DNA of 64,000 nucleotides from Scleropages formosus (taxonomy: Eukaryota; Chordata; Actinopteri; Osteoglossiformes; Osteoglossidae): positions 31,926,674-31,990,673 of the forward strand of contig NC_041814.1 in the NCBI RefSeq assembly GCF_900964775.1. The letters are read 5' to 3'. A model generated the notes under the pieces. It did no database searches and was not told where the DNA came from. It worked only from the letters and a program-made list of their open reading frames with translations. The translations under genes and the position numbers were made by a program. This document shows positions 44,562 to 56,399 of this stretch, in pieces; positions within the stretch are counted from its first letter, which is position 1; the number at the start of each line of letters is the position of its first letter.

Positions 44562-47500
44562 ATGGCAGAAGCCAGTATCTGCGTGGCTCACGATCACTTC
44601 ATCTGTCCAGTCTGCCTGGATCTCCTGAAGGACCCAGTGACTATTCCCTGTGGACACAGTTACTGCAGGGACTGTATTGAAGACTATTGGGTCCAAGCGG
44701 ACAATGCTGGAGTCTACAGATGTCCTCAGTGCAGACAGACCTTCACACCAAGACCTGTTCTGGGAAGAAACACCATGTTGGCTGAAGTGCTGGAGAAAGT
44801 GAAGAAGGCAGAAGTCCAAGCTGCTCCTCCTGATCGCTGCTACGCTGGACCTGGAGATGCGGAGTGTGATGTGTGTATCGGGAGAAAGAAGAAAGCTGTC
44901 AAGTCCTGTCTGGTGTGTCTCGCCTCGTACTGCGAGACTCACCTCCAGCCCCACTACGAGTCTCCAACTTTTAAGAAGCACAAGCTGATCGATGCCACGG
45001 GACAACTGCAGGACAAGATCTGTTCCCTCCACGAGAAACTGCTGGAGATCTACTGTCGTACCGACCGCCAGCGTATCTGTCGTGCGTGCGTGATGGACGA
45101 ACACAGGACACACGATACAGTGTCAGCTGCTGCAGGAAGGACTGAGAAACAGGTGAACGATCTTGTGATCCTTCGTTGTGGACACAGTTACTCGGTGGGG
45201 TTCAGCAGAGGCTCAACCTGAGGAGTCGGGTTCGAATCCGCAACCTTAGGCTTACAGGTAGATGTACTGAATCGCAGCGCTGCTTACTGTCTCATTGGAA
45301 GCCCCCCTGTTGCCTCCAAAGAGGAAACCTATGACAGATGTGGGGCTTCTTTCACATTTATCCTTTTCAATCTATCAGGTTTAGCACGCACACGCACGCA
45401 CGCACGCACGCTGTCTGAACCGCTCATCCCATACGGGGTCGCGGGGAGCCGGAGCCTAACCCGGCAACACAGGACGTAAGGCCGGAGGGGAAGGGGACAC
45501 ACTCAGGATGGGACGCCAGTCCACCGCAAGGCACCCCAAGTGGGACTTGAACCCCAGACTCACCGGGGAGCAGGACCCGGTCCAACGCACTGCACCGCTG
45601 CGCCACCACACCCCCCCCCCCCATCAGGTTTAGTGAAAAACAGTAAATGTGGACGTGTCCAAACACATCATGTTTAAGTTAGCGCCCTGCAGAGGTCATG
45701 TTAGCTTCTTTTTTTCCACTTTCACCCACTTACCTATCCACCCATCCACCCATCCATCCATCCATCCATCCATCCATCCATCCTTTTCCAATAACCATTT
45801 GTCCTGCTCGTGTTGCAGGGATCCGAAGCCTATCCCGGAATCACTGGGCGCGATGCGGGGGGGTTTACATTTTGGACAGAACAGACACCATGCCGTGTAA
45901 AACCTGAACTGATAACACAGACAGAATTCTTTTGAAAGGAGAGACACTTGGTGCTGAGTATAAAGCTAAGGCAAGAGAGGTGTGTTTAGGGTTGGTGTCA
46001 AGTGTCTGTTGTTGCGACGTTTTTCTCCTAAGTGGGAGTTCAGCGCTTATTGTGCCAATTTTGAGGTACAGATTGACATTTACATTTATTCGTTTAGCAG
46101 ACACTTCTCTCCAAAGCGACGTACATTTCGGAGAAAATGCAACTTGTTCATTACATTAGGAGTAAGAGAGACATAGTTGCGGACGTGATTCTTAAGTAAA
46201 CTTAGTTTGCTACTTTCTACCTGATGCACCGATGTTCATCACACGAGTCGGTGCATAAAATTCAGGGCAGACGATTCCTGATCACCTTCATACAATTTTT
46301 TTCTTTTATAAAGATACAGAAACATCCACATACAAGACAGGAGTAGCTGTGTAAAGGCTTATCTGGGGATCGTCATGAAGTTACGGTGCGTGAACATTTA
46401 CAAAATACGTGAGCCGGAGAGATCTTGGGCGAAGTGAGTCCGGAAAAGATGAGTTTCAGCAGTTCTGAGTGAGAGGGGGAGGTCATTCCACCGCAGCGGA
46501 GCCAGAACCGAGAACCTATGTGCTTTACCTTTCGTGCGCAGGACCGCAAAGCGAGCAGAAGTCGATGAGTGAAGGGGTCTGGTTGGGGTGTAGCGGTTGA
46601 TAATATCTGTGAGCGGTTCTACTGATGTATTTGTAGACAATGACCAGGGTGCGGAATTTGATTCGTGCAGCTGTAGGAAACCAGCGCAGAGAAACGAGTA
46701 GAGGAGATACATGGGAACGTTTTGGCAAATCAAACACAACTCGTGCAGCAGCAGCCTTCTGTATCAGCTGTAGAGCTTTGATGGCAGTAGCAGGAAGGCC
46801 ACGCAGGAGAGAGTCGCGGTATCCGGACGGGACGTCACCATGGCCTGGACAAGTACTGTAGTTGCGCAGGGTCGGTTTTACATAGACAATGTCAGATTAC
46901 ATTTACTCAGAAGTGCACGTTCTTGTAATATAAGCAGCCCTTAGGCGAGGTGAAGAATCTAGCATTGTGAGTTGAGAAGTTTAAGAAGCTCAACAATGTA
47001 TGATGCTTATGACACTGACTAAAAACCACACTGTTTAATTAATTGTATCTCAAATTACAGGATCAAGTAGAACTGATGAAGAAGGAATTTCAGCAGAAGA
47101 TCCAGCAGAGAGAGGAGGAGATGGAGGATCTGAGACAGGCCGTGGACTCTCTCGCAGTGAGTACGGAGCAGAGGAGAAGAGCCATTCGAGGGCTCAGTCA
47201 GGAGACCAGAGTCCGAGTGTCCCTCTGTGTGTCTCCAACGGCGCTCTGCACAGGCAGCGCTGGAGGACACCGAGAGCATCTTCGGCGAGATGATGCGCTC
47301 CGTCGAGAGAAGACGCTCGGAGGTGAGAGACCTGATCGGAGCTCAGGAGAAGGCTGCCATACATCGGGCTGAAGGTCTGCAGAAACAAGCGGAGCAGGAG
47401 ATTGCTGAGCTGAAGAGGAGACGCTCTGAGCTGGAGCAGATCTTACACTCAGGAGATCACATCCATTTCCTCCAGGTAAGACCTCTACCACAAGTGGAGC

Positions 47501-49988
47501 TTCTCCTGAAACTCCACCTTTCGCTCTTTGTCTCTGTACAGTTTCAAATGTTCGTTTCACTGATGTCTGTGTGCAGAAGTGCCAGTGTCTCTGTGCTCCT
47601 CCTGGACCCGGAGACTTGTCCAGCATCACTGTCAGTCCACACTGCTCCTTTGAGGATGTAAGGAAAGCTGTGTCTGAACTGAAAGAAGAACTGGGGGACA
47701 CTGCTGACAAAAAAATTCAAATGTTCTTTCAAAAAGGTTGGTGTGAACATTCTATTGTTTAAAGTTTATTTGTATTGAAGTAGAAAGAGAACAAGTCACA
47801 TGCAGCCCGTTTGGCCTGATTGAACTGTGTTTGTTGGCAGCGTCTGTAGGAGGGATTATTAATTTCTGAGAAATTTTTGGTGTGATACCTGGAAGAAAAA
47901 ATGAGTCTTTGGCTTCAGCAGAATCACGTTACCAAGTGCGCGTGCCAGAGTGAACACACACACACACACACACGTTGGCTGAAACCACTTGCCCCAATCA
48001 GGGTTGCAGCGAGCCAGAGCCTAACCCAGCAGCACAGGGTGTAAAGCTGGAGGGGACACACCCAGGATGGGACGCCAGTCCATCACAAAACATCCCAGAC
48101 AGGACTTGAACACCAGACCCGCCAGAGAGCGGGACCCGGCCAAGCCCACCGCGTCTCCACACCGAAGAATGGAAGACCTGCTGCCCTGCCTGCTGGACTA
48201 AGAATTATGTGTTCAGGTGGTCCCCGATTTACGATGGTTCAACTTACAATGTTTCCAACTTGTGATAGGTTTTGCAGAATGTAACCCCATCGTAAATCGG
48301 GGACCACCTGCACTGTGCAAAACTACACTGCATTTCACCCTTCGTTGCCATTGGTTACTGACATCCACACTGCATTGGTGTGTTTACCTTGGAATCACAG
48401 ACAATCCTGAAAGTATCAGTCATCCAAGCACTGGGCACAGACCTGCTCCCCATACCTCCAGGCAACAAGCCCTCTGGAGTCGCCATTGGCCCTGGGCATG
48501 CTGGGGAATTATTGACACGCCTGAGCATCTACACTTAGCCATCCTGCCAATTTCTTATGTGTCGCCTGGAAATTTAACCATACCATAGACTGTAGGAACC
48601 AGGGTTCTATATTCTGGAATTCCAACAGCTTGTAAATACACAAAAAAATGCCATGTTTTCCTGTAATTTGTTAAATGCTGAGGTTATAAATAGCATTCAC
48701 TCACCACCCTGTGATGCTGAGCTCCTCTCTCTTGTTTTCTCCCTTGTAGTGAATGAAAACTCTCTCCAGCGTGCATCAGAACCCAGGACCAGAGTACAGT
48801 TTTTACACCGTGAGCCAACTTCTACTGATGACATACACACAGTCATCTATTATTAATGTAGAAAATGAGAAGAAATATGTACACCCCCCCAACTATGTGC
48901 CCATAGAGAGCCACCCAGGGGGGCTCCCCATTCATCAGTAGTCCACACTTGTAGCTGGGAAAGCGATGCGATGAGCGCTGGTGTAAAGTGGAAACATCAA
49001 GTCATCGCTCCACAGTGGTGATCAGCCCTGTCTTGCAGAAGCCTGCAGTCGTCTTTCTAGTTTTGTTTTCCCACCCAGAGTTCTGTGTTTGCATTTTCAC
49101 CAGAGCTCTCAATACATTGCACTTGGATCCACTTACTGTGGTGTCCCACATGGTACACAACTGTACTTTTTTTGGTAGTTTAACCTTTGAATGGGAACAT
49201 CATGATCCCTTAAGCGTGTAATTTTTGTCATAGTTTAGGTGTCTTGATTATGAAAGGCAGACAATGCAAAAGATTGTTAAACTTTTATTTTTCATAATTT
49301 TATTTTTTTAAGGTTTCATTTTCTTTTACTGAAATAAATTAAAACTGTACCTCATTTAATGTGGCTTGTATTCAGTGGTGGTCAGATCATAAACTCGCTT
49401 CTTATTGACCTCATTCCATCAGATGCCTGTGAGCTCACACTGGACCCCAACACTGCCCATGCCCACCTGAGCCTATCGGAGGGCAACACAGCGGTGACCT
49501 GGAGCGGAGACTCTCAGCTTTGGCCTGACCGCCCCGAAAGATTTGACCATTGGTACCAAGTTCTGTGTAGAGAGGCTCTGACAGGGTGCTGCTACTGGGA
49601 GGTTCAGTTTGGTGGAAGCCGAGGGGTTCATGTAGCGGCGACATGTAAAGGGATCAGCAGGAAAGGAATGGCTGATGACTGTGGCCTTGGACACAACGAC
49701 AAGTCCTGGAGTTTGTACTGCTCCCCCTCGAGCTTCTCTTTCTCTCACAATAAAAAGAACATTACACTATGTGGTCCCATTTCCTCCACCATAGGAGTAT
49801 ACCTGGACCACAGCGCAGGAACTCTGTCCTTCTACAGCGTCTCAAAGGACACCATGACCCTCCTTCACAGGGTCCAGACCACCTTCACTGAGCCCCTCTA
49901 CCCTGGGTTTGGGTTTACACGATTAAAAATGTTTCCTGACATAGCGGAACCATCCAAACTGAAATTGTGTTCTTCTAAATGGCCTTGA
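44562..49988 (+). CDS. finTRIM (ftr family) E3 ubiquitin ligase, copy D
   Basis: Exons: 44562-45152, 47061-47156, 47242-47475, 47577-47736, 48750-48809, 49423-49988; 568 residues if the usual exon 3 border is used. RING C3HC4 is complete ([24 protein letters not shown]), B-box 2 reads [12 protein letters not shown] and CVMDEHRTH, and the SPRY has [37 protein letters not shown]. Two oddities. The usual 42-bp exon 5 was not found; its loss keeps phase 1 to 1. The acceptor before exon 3 reads CCAACGG where the sister copies have CCAACAG, so AG is gone; the next AG (CTGCACAG, exon from 47254) would drop four codons in frame. An AATAAA lies at 50008-50013, twenty bases past the stop. Functional status is uncertain but every other part is whole. 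Confidence 0.85.
45383..45621 (-). repeat. SINE family 1, reverse, with (CACG)n tail
   Basis: Reverse copy whose tail has become CACGCACGCACG. ATCAGGTTTAG on both sides (45375-45385 and 45622-45632) is the target-site duplication. In intron 1 of finTRIM D. Confidence 0.88.
45735..45784. repeat. (CATC)n microsatellite
   Basis: Tandem CCAT/CATC units in intron 1 of finTRIM D. Confidence 0.95.
46075..46870 (-). mobile_element. LINE (L2-like) 3' part, reverse
   Basis: Minus-strand text [18 protein letters not shown] (46737-46690) and [17 protein letters not shown] (46520-46460) is the C-terminal end of an L2-like LINE reverse transcriptase. The 3' tail at 46075-46140 (AGCAGACACTTCTCTCCAAA on the plus strand) is shared with SINE family 2. 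5'-truncated, in intron 1 of finTRIM D. Confidence 0.8.
47951..48165 (-). repeat. SINE family 1, diverged reverse copy
   Basis: Starts with a short CA run and reads the family body in reverse (GCCAGAGCCTAACCCAGC; GGACGCCAGTCCATCAC). More diverged than the other copies. Confidence 0.75.
48214..48310. mobile_element. Tigger/pogo-like MITE, 97 bp
   Basis: CAGGTGGTCCCCGATTTACG at the left end is repeated in inverse at the right end (CGTAAATCGGGGACCACCTG). The interior GTAACCCCATCGTAAAT resembles the termini of Tigger (pogo, Tc1/mariner superfamily) elements. No transposase. Target TA is not evident. Confidence 0.7.
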
Positions 49989-50007
49989 CACAACCTTCCT
50001 ACTGAAA

Positions 50008-50013
50008 AATAAA
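50008..50013 (+). terminator. Polyadenylation signal AATAAA of finTRIM D
   Basis: AATAAA twenty bases after the finTRIM D stop codon. Confidence 0.5.
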
Positions 50014-50640
50014 CCAAGTGGCACACTGTTGTCGCGTATGTCACACCTATACATGTTACTCCATAAACAAGAATTGTATTTTTATAGAGGAAACAACCAA
50101 AAGGTGTTCTGAAAGAATGAAAGACCCTAACCCTAAAAGTACAGTTGACAAGTTAAGTCAAAATATGGTTGTTGTAGCAGCTGAGAGGATGAAGCCTTCC
50201 CATGATGCCCTGCTGCTTACTGAGTTGTTGTCCCTTGGGGTGTACTCTTATTAGCACCCTGTGCTTCCAGGATAGGCTCTGGATCACCACGGCCCTGGTT
50301 TGGACCAGTGGTTCGTGATAGTGAAATAGGGAAAAAGAAATACTGGTGTTGAATTTCTTCTCTCAGACCGCATTTGTACACTGTTAGAACCGAGCAAAAG
50401 CTCTGGTGAAATTCCCCGTCAAAAAGCTGCAAAGCGAAATCCATTTGGAAAGTGGGAAATGAACTTGTTCACAGTCCTGTATGATGAGTCACCGGTGCTC
50501 TCAGAAGACTCGGGCTGCTCACTAGCTCACTTGGTCTGCAACGAGTTCATAAGTGTTTTCCACTCATGCGCATTTTGTCACGATGAAAGTATGTCAGTGT
50601 AAAAAAACTAGGGTTCACCTGTGTCAGTTGCAGGTGCATA
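50014..50640. other. Intergenic between finTRIM D and E
   Basis: No gene seen. Confidence 0.4.
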
Positions 50641-50649
50641 AGCTGCATG

Positions 50650-50870
50650 TGGCTGGAAGCACAGTAGTTAAACTTACTGCTTTGGTTCCAAAGGTCAGAG
50701 GTTTGAGCCCCAGGTCAGGCTGTAGTACCTTTAACGAAGGCACTAACCCTACATTGTTCCACTAAAATTACCTAGCTGTATAAATGGTAAAAAAAATTGC
50801 AATATTATTACTGTTGTTGTTAAATGTAAGTCTCTCTGGAGAAAAGTGTCAGATACTGAGTAAATGTACG
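50650..50870 (+). repeat. SINE family 2, forward
   Basis: Forward copy with head GCACAGTAGTTAAACTTACT, B-box-like GGTTTGAGCCCC, body and the shared tail (TCTCTGGAGAAAAGTGTCAG then a TAAATG end). Confidence 0.75.
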
Positions 50871-50990
50871 TGTGAAGTGTTGCTTTAACCCTAAAGCTGA
50901 GTTAGTCGAACAACAGGACTTTTGACACCACAGCTCCTGCAGCAGAAAGAGGACGTCCCTCCCACTGTAACACACATGATCAAATTCACA

Positions 50991-51001
50991 GAAATGAAAG
51001 T
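50991..51001 (+). promoter_or_regulatory. IRF-like GAAA repeat upstream of finTRIM E
   Basis: GAAATGAAAGT, 28 bases before the start codon, in the same conserved upstream block as copies D and F (AGAAAGAGG, GTCCCTCCCACTGTA). Confidence 0.3.
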
Positions 51002-51029
51002 AAACTCAAGCCAACGTGTTCGTAGCAAA

Positions 51030-54000
51030 ATGGCAGAAGCTGGAGCCCACCTGAACAAAAGAGAGTCCAGCTGTTCAATGTGTGTGGATCTCCTGAAGGA
51101 CCCAGTGACTACTCCCTGTGGACACAGTTACTGCGGGGACTGTATTGAAGACTATTGGGTCCAAGCGGACAATGCTGGAGTCTACAGATGTCCTCAGTGC
51201 AGACAGACCTTCACACCAAGACCTGTTCTGGGAAGAAACACCATGTTGGCTGAAGTGCTGGAGAAAGTGAAGAAGGCAGAAGTCCAAGCTGCTCCTCCTG
51301 ATCGCTGCTACGCTGGACCTGGAGATGCGGAGTGTGATGTGTGTATCGGGAGAAAGAAGAAAGCTGTCAAGTCCTGTCTGGTGTGTCTCGCCTCGTACTG
51401 CGAGACTCACCTCCAGCCCCACTACGAGTCTCCAACTTTTAAGAAGCACAAGCTGATCGATGCCACGGGACAACTGCAGGACAAGATCTGTTCCCTCCAC
51501 GAGAAACTGCTGGAGATCTACTGTCGTACCGACCGCCAGCGTATCTGTCGTGCGTGCGTGATGGACGAACACAGGACACACGATACAGTGTCAGCTGCTG
51601 CAGGAAGGACTGAGAAACAGGTGAAAACCACAACTCTTTAGCAGTAGTTACTTCACACTGATTGTTACTGGAACTATGTGTGACGATAGAACTGTGTGGG
51701 TTGTGTTGCTGGAGTAGCTCATTTCTCAGCAAGGCAAAATAACTCATCCTTTTCTTTGTGTATTTTACAATAGGTGAGATACTATGTTTACTCATTTAGG
51801 TGATGCTTTTCTCCAAAGCGATTTACAACTATTTACCCATTTATACAGCAGGATTGTGTTACTGGAGTAATTTAAGGTAAGTTCCTTGCTCAGAGGTGCT
51901 ACAGCTGGAGGTGGAATTCAACACTGCTACCTTTGGGTCCACAGGAAGCAGCTGAAACCACTATACTACCAGCTGCCCTTACAGCTTAATACTATATTTT
52001 ACTGTTAAAATACTTGAAAAAACAGATGTTCAGACACTAACATGGAAACTGTAGTTACTAAAGGAGCTGGATTAGTACAGAGATGTTTGCTGATGAGCAC
52101 CTCGTGGCTGGGAGACCCACGTGGCACAACCAAACTCAGCACAAAAAGACAGTATGGGGTAGCTTTGTTGGCATATATCCCAACCATACGGTGAGGTTTG
52201 GGGATCAGGTTCAACATCTGTTGGTTGACCAGAAGAGACAGAAAAAACTTAGACAGTTTGGACCCACATGGTGGAAACTGGTACTTGGAACATGGACAGG
52301 CTAGAACAAAACAAGGTTGTGTGGGAGGATCAAACCACAAAGCCGTAAGACAAAGGCAGCTGTATTGATGGGACAGAATCTCTAGAATAGCAGTTACAGT
52401 TAGTCCTTTAAAACATAACAGGATACAGCAAAAAAAAAAAAAACAAATCGTCTACTTCTGCTCACTTCGTGGTCCCGCACATGAAAGGTAAAGCACAAGG
52501 GTTCTCAGTTCTGGCTCTGCTGTGGTGGAATGACCCCCCCCTTCTCACTCAGAACGGCAGAAACTCTGTCCACATTTAAGAAGGGTCTGAAAACTCACCT
52601 TTTCCAGACTCACTTCTCCCAAGATCTCTCCAGCTCATATATGGTGTAAATGTTTATGCACCGTAACTTTATGATAATCCCCAGATAAGCCTTTACACAG
52701 CTACTCCTGTATTGTATGTGAATATTTGCGTACCTTTATAAAAAAAAAAATTGTAGGAAAGTGATCAGGAATCGTTTATTCTGAGTTTGTGCACCTACAT
52801 GTCTGATGAATATCGGTGCATCAAGTGGAAAGTAGCAAACTAAGTTTACTTAAGAATCACATGTCTACAACTATGTCTCTTTCTCCTAATGTAATGAACA
52901 TAGTATTTTCTGAGATGTCCGTCACTTTGGAGAAAAACATCTGCTAAATGAATACATGTAAATATAATTCAGGCACTAAACAAGGCAAAATACATAGAAA
53001 TGAAACCTTGGTTTACTTCAGGAAGCTATTCTGCTGACCTGTATGGTGTAACGGGGTCCAGGGCTTCTTCTGCTATCCATTCATGCCTTGTACCCGCAAG
53101 AGTTTTTCCCTCATTTTTGGTGTAAAGTTAAACTTGTTCAGTGTAGGTGTTCTACTCCTGGATGCCAAAGCTGTGTGTTGTGTTGTGTTGTGTTGTGTTG
53201 TGGATGGATGGATGGATGGATGGATGGATGGATGGATGGATGGATGGATGGATGCATGGATGCATGGATGGATGGATGGATGGATGGATGGATGGAAGTA
53301 AATGAGCAAATCAATAAATAATAATTGCATACTGTAGCAAAGGGACACGAGCAGCATTGATAATAAACTATGTTACTATATGTATAATACTATGTTGTAC
53401 AGTAACATGCTGATAGCCTTTGTATTTGTTTGGGGAGCATAGGAGGGGAACATAGCTTATTTTAAGAGATATTTCTGATACCTGAACAAGCAGCTACAAG
53501 ATTTCTTCAGAAACGTACTTAAGTACAAGCAACGGAGTAAATTGAACTCATTACTACCTACTTCTGAGGATCATTACTATATATATTTTCCTGAAAATGA
53601 ACATAAATGAACGGGGGTGCGGTGGTGCAGTGGGTTGGACCACAGTCCTGCTCTCCGGTGGGTCTGGGGTTCGAGTCCCACTTGGGGTGCCTTGCGACGG
53701 ACTGGCGTCCCGTCCTGGGTGTGTCCCCTCCTCCTCCGGCCTTACGCCCTGTGTTACTGGGTAGGCTCCGGTTCCCCGTGACCCCATCTGGGGCAAGCGG
53801 TTCTGAGAGTGTGTGTGTGAACATGAATGTTTATCATTTCTGCAGAACCACCTGGAAGTGACACAGAGGGAATTCCAGCAGAGAGAGGAGGACATGAAGG
53901 AGCTGAGACAGGCCGTGGACTCTCTCGCAGTGAGTATGGAGCAGAGGAGAAGAGCCATTTGAGGGCTCAGTCAGGAGACCAGAGTCCAAGTGTCTCTCTG

Positions 54001-55972
54001 TGTGTCTCCAACAGCGCTCTGCACAGGCAGCGCTGGAGGACACCGAGAGCATCTTCGGCGAGATGATGCACTCCGTCGAGAGAAGACGCTCGGAGGTGAG
54101 AGACCTGATCGGAGCTCAGGAGAAGGCTGCCATACGTTGGGCTACAGGACTCCAGGAGCAACTGGAGCAGGAGATTGCTGAGCTGAAGAGGAGATGCTCT
54201 GAGCTGGACAAGTTTTCAACCACAGAAGATCACATTGAATTCCTCCAGGTAACATGACCACATGATACACTAGATGTGATTTTGACTTAAATTAACTCCT
54301 TCCTTCAATGTTTCTCTGCAGAGTTTCCAGTTTGTCTGTGCTCCTCCTGTATCTGGAGACTTACCAAGAGTCACAGTCAGTCCACAATGTTCTTTTGAGG
54401 ATGTGAGGAAAACTTTGTCTGCGCTGAAAGACCAAATAGAGGACGCCAGCAAGACTAAATTAATACAGATCTCTGAAACAGGTTGATGCAGAAATGGACT
54501 CCTTTTAGTGAATGAAAAACATTGTTCTTGTTCATTAAATTATAACCTTTTGATTTTAACTCCATAAAAATTCACATACTACTTAACATGGTGGGTAACA
54601 ATTTTTCAGTTTTTTTACACAGCAAGCTAAATGTTAAATTCAGTTAAATCTTGTTCCGAAACATCACTCGTATCACCAAATTCACTACTGTGAAAATCAC
54701 TATCATCATTTTCCATCAAAACTGTAATAAGTTTTGCAGCTTCTCCAACAGAAAACCTTCTTGCCATGTTGCAGACAACAACAAAATGGCCGACAGGAAG
54801 TGTGTCACTGCAACAGTCACATGACCATTTATCACAAAGGAAGTGACATGTGGAAATGCAAAAAAGAACATTTACATTTATGTTGACATTTATTCATTTA
54901 GCAGACATTTTCTCCATCTCAGAGCAAACAAATGTGAACTTCGCAAGCAGAAACGGGTGCAGCCGCTTAGTCCAGTTCCACTGTTTGTGCCACCGTGCCT
55001 TAGTTGCATGTGCAATTGATGGGGAAAATCTATTAAATTTGTTAAAGAGAAATGTCACTCAATGTGCAGTTCTCAGTGATGCCCATGGCTTTATTTCCTC
55101 ACTTTGTTCCTCTCTCTTTGCCCTCAGTGCAGGATGTGGACTTCCTCAAGGCTCCAGAACCAAGAACCAGGACACAGTTCCTGCAGTGTGAGTCAGATGT
55201 GTCCATCGTTGCATCCACCGAGTACCTGTGGCTATCAGTCATGGGCACCGGCTTCGTTCTGAATTGATTATGTGTCCAGCTGAGCCGTTTCGTTACGGGT
55301 TCTACATGGTGGTGCACTTCCTGTATGTGAAATCAAATGTACACCCAAAGAATTTATACAACTCAGTCATCTTCTTCATTTCCAAAGATGATTTCTTCTT
55401 GTCTTTCCCCATCAGATGCCTGCCAGCCCACGCTGGACCCAAATACAGCACATGACCATCTCTCGCTGTCTGAGGAGCATCGAGTGGCAACAAGAACAAC
55501 AGTCAACCAATACCCTCATCACCCAGACAGATTTAATGCCTTGCACCAAGTTCTGTGTAGAGAGGCTCTGTGTGGACGCTCTTACTGGGAGGTTCAGTGG
55601 AGTGGGAGAGGGGTTGATATAGCGGTGTCCTATAGAGGGATCAGTAGGAAAGGAAGGGGGAATAACAGTATGTTTGGGCACAATGACAAGTCCTGGAGTT
55701 TGTTCTGCTCTCCCTCTGGTTACTATTTCTTGCACAGTAATAAGAGAACCGCAGTATCTGGTCCTCACTCGTCCACGATAGGAGTGTACCTGGACCACAG
55801 GGCAGGAACTCTGTCCTTCTACAGCGTCTCAAAGGACACCATGACCCTCCTCCACAAGGTCCAGACCACCTTCACTGAGCCCCTCTATCCTGGGTTTTGG
55901 ATACTGGGATCTGAGTTTGGGAGCAATTTTTTTGTAAAACTGTCTTCTTTTCAATGCAAGACCGATTGTTAG
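51030..55972 (+). CDS. finTRIM (ftr family) E3 ubiquitin ligase, copy E
   Basis: Exons: 51030-51620, 53846-53929, 54015-54248, 54322-54481, 55128-55187, 55416-55972; phases agree and the model gives 561 residues. The first 18 residues ([18 protein letters not shown]) differ from D and F, but from [16 protein letters not shown] onward exon 1 is almost identical to them, an abrupt change typical of gene conversion. RING C3HC4 is complete. Exon 2 is 84 bp instead of 96, an in-frame loss of four codons in the coiled coil. The 42-bp exon 5 was not found, as in [66 protein letters not shown]. The frame is open upstream to 50922, but MAEA matches the sister starts. Likely functional. Confidence 0.9.
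51785..51976 (-). repeat. SINE family 2, reverse
   Basis: Reverse copy with the LINE-type tail at its left end (TGCTTTTCTCCAAAGCGATT) and the tRNA-like head at its right end (CTATACTACCAGCTGCCC). In intron 1 of finTRIM E. Confidence 0.85.
52455..52965 (+). mobile_element. LINE (L2-like) 3' end, forward
   Basis: Starts with TCTACTTCTGCTCACTTCGT and contains the family's C-terminal coding tail and 3' region, ending ACATCTGCTAAATGAATACA. It matches the copies at 46075-46870 and 61580-62300. Confidence 0.8.
53175..53295. repeat. (TTGTG)n then (GGAT)n microsatellites
   Basis: Five-base units (53175-53202) run directly into about 23 four-base GGAT units with two GCAT variants near 53255-53265. 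Confidence 0.95.
53612..53820 (+). repeat. SINE family 1, forward
   Basis: Complete copy with B box GGTTCGAGTCC and a TG tail ending only about 26 bases before exon 2 of finTRIM E. Flanks GAACATAAATG and GAACATGAATG are an imperfect target duplication. Confidence 0.9.
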
Positions 55973-56399
55973 TGAACTTTTCTTTAGAGCCAGAAAATTG
56001 TTCCCAAAGGATTCATGTGACTGACACCAGGTGTGGGTAGGTTAGGTCTTTCACCCTCCTGCATGGGTTGTGTGCTGTCAGCTGCAGGGAACAGGAAAAA
56101 TTTGTCAGTGACAGGGGAACATCCTCTGTTTGGTCTTGAAAACACTGTAGCTTTCAATACATAGAAATATTAAACCATCTGTGTGTTTGCTTGATGTACT
56201 TTTTATGTGGAGGCCTAGTACCTGCTGTTGCTGAAGTTGTTCAGAGAGCTTTGGATGAAAAGAGGTCTTGTGGTTGGATGGTGATGAGTTTGTAGAAAAC
56301 AGTGGAAAGCGAAAGCATGAAGGACAGTGGGCGTTTACAAACCTTGTACTGAGCTTGATAGAAACAGAGGGGTTTGCTCTGTTGTTTTCCTCCTCAAAT

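Noticed and set aside
44484-45113. 209-codon open frame antisense to finTRIM D exon 1 (similar ones at 51075-51581, 56782-57444, 27295-27678)
   Set aside because: It is the mirror of a strongly conserved coding exon and is shared only because the sense exon is duplicated. No independent family resemblance or splice logic.
50124-50137. CCCTAACCCTAAAA resembling telomere repeat
   Set aside because: Only two units; no longer array, so chance.
53073-53357. Open frames with HPSIHPS / WMDGWMDG repeats
   Set aside because: They are translations of the GGAT microsatellite.
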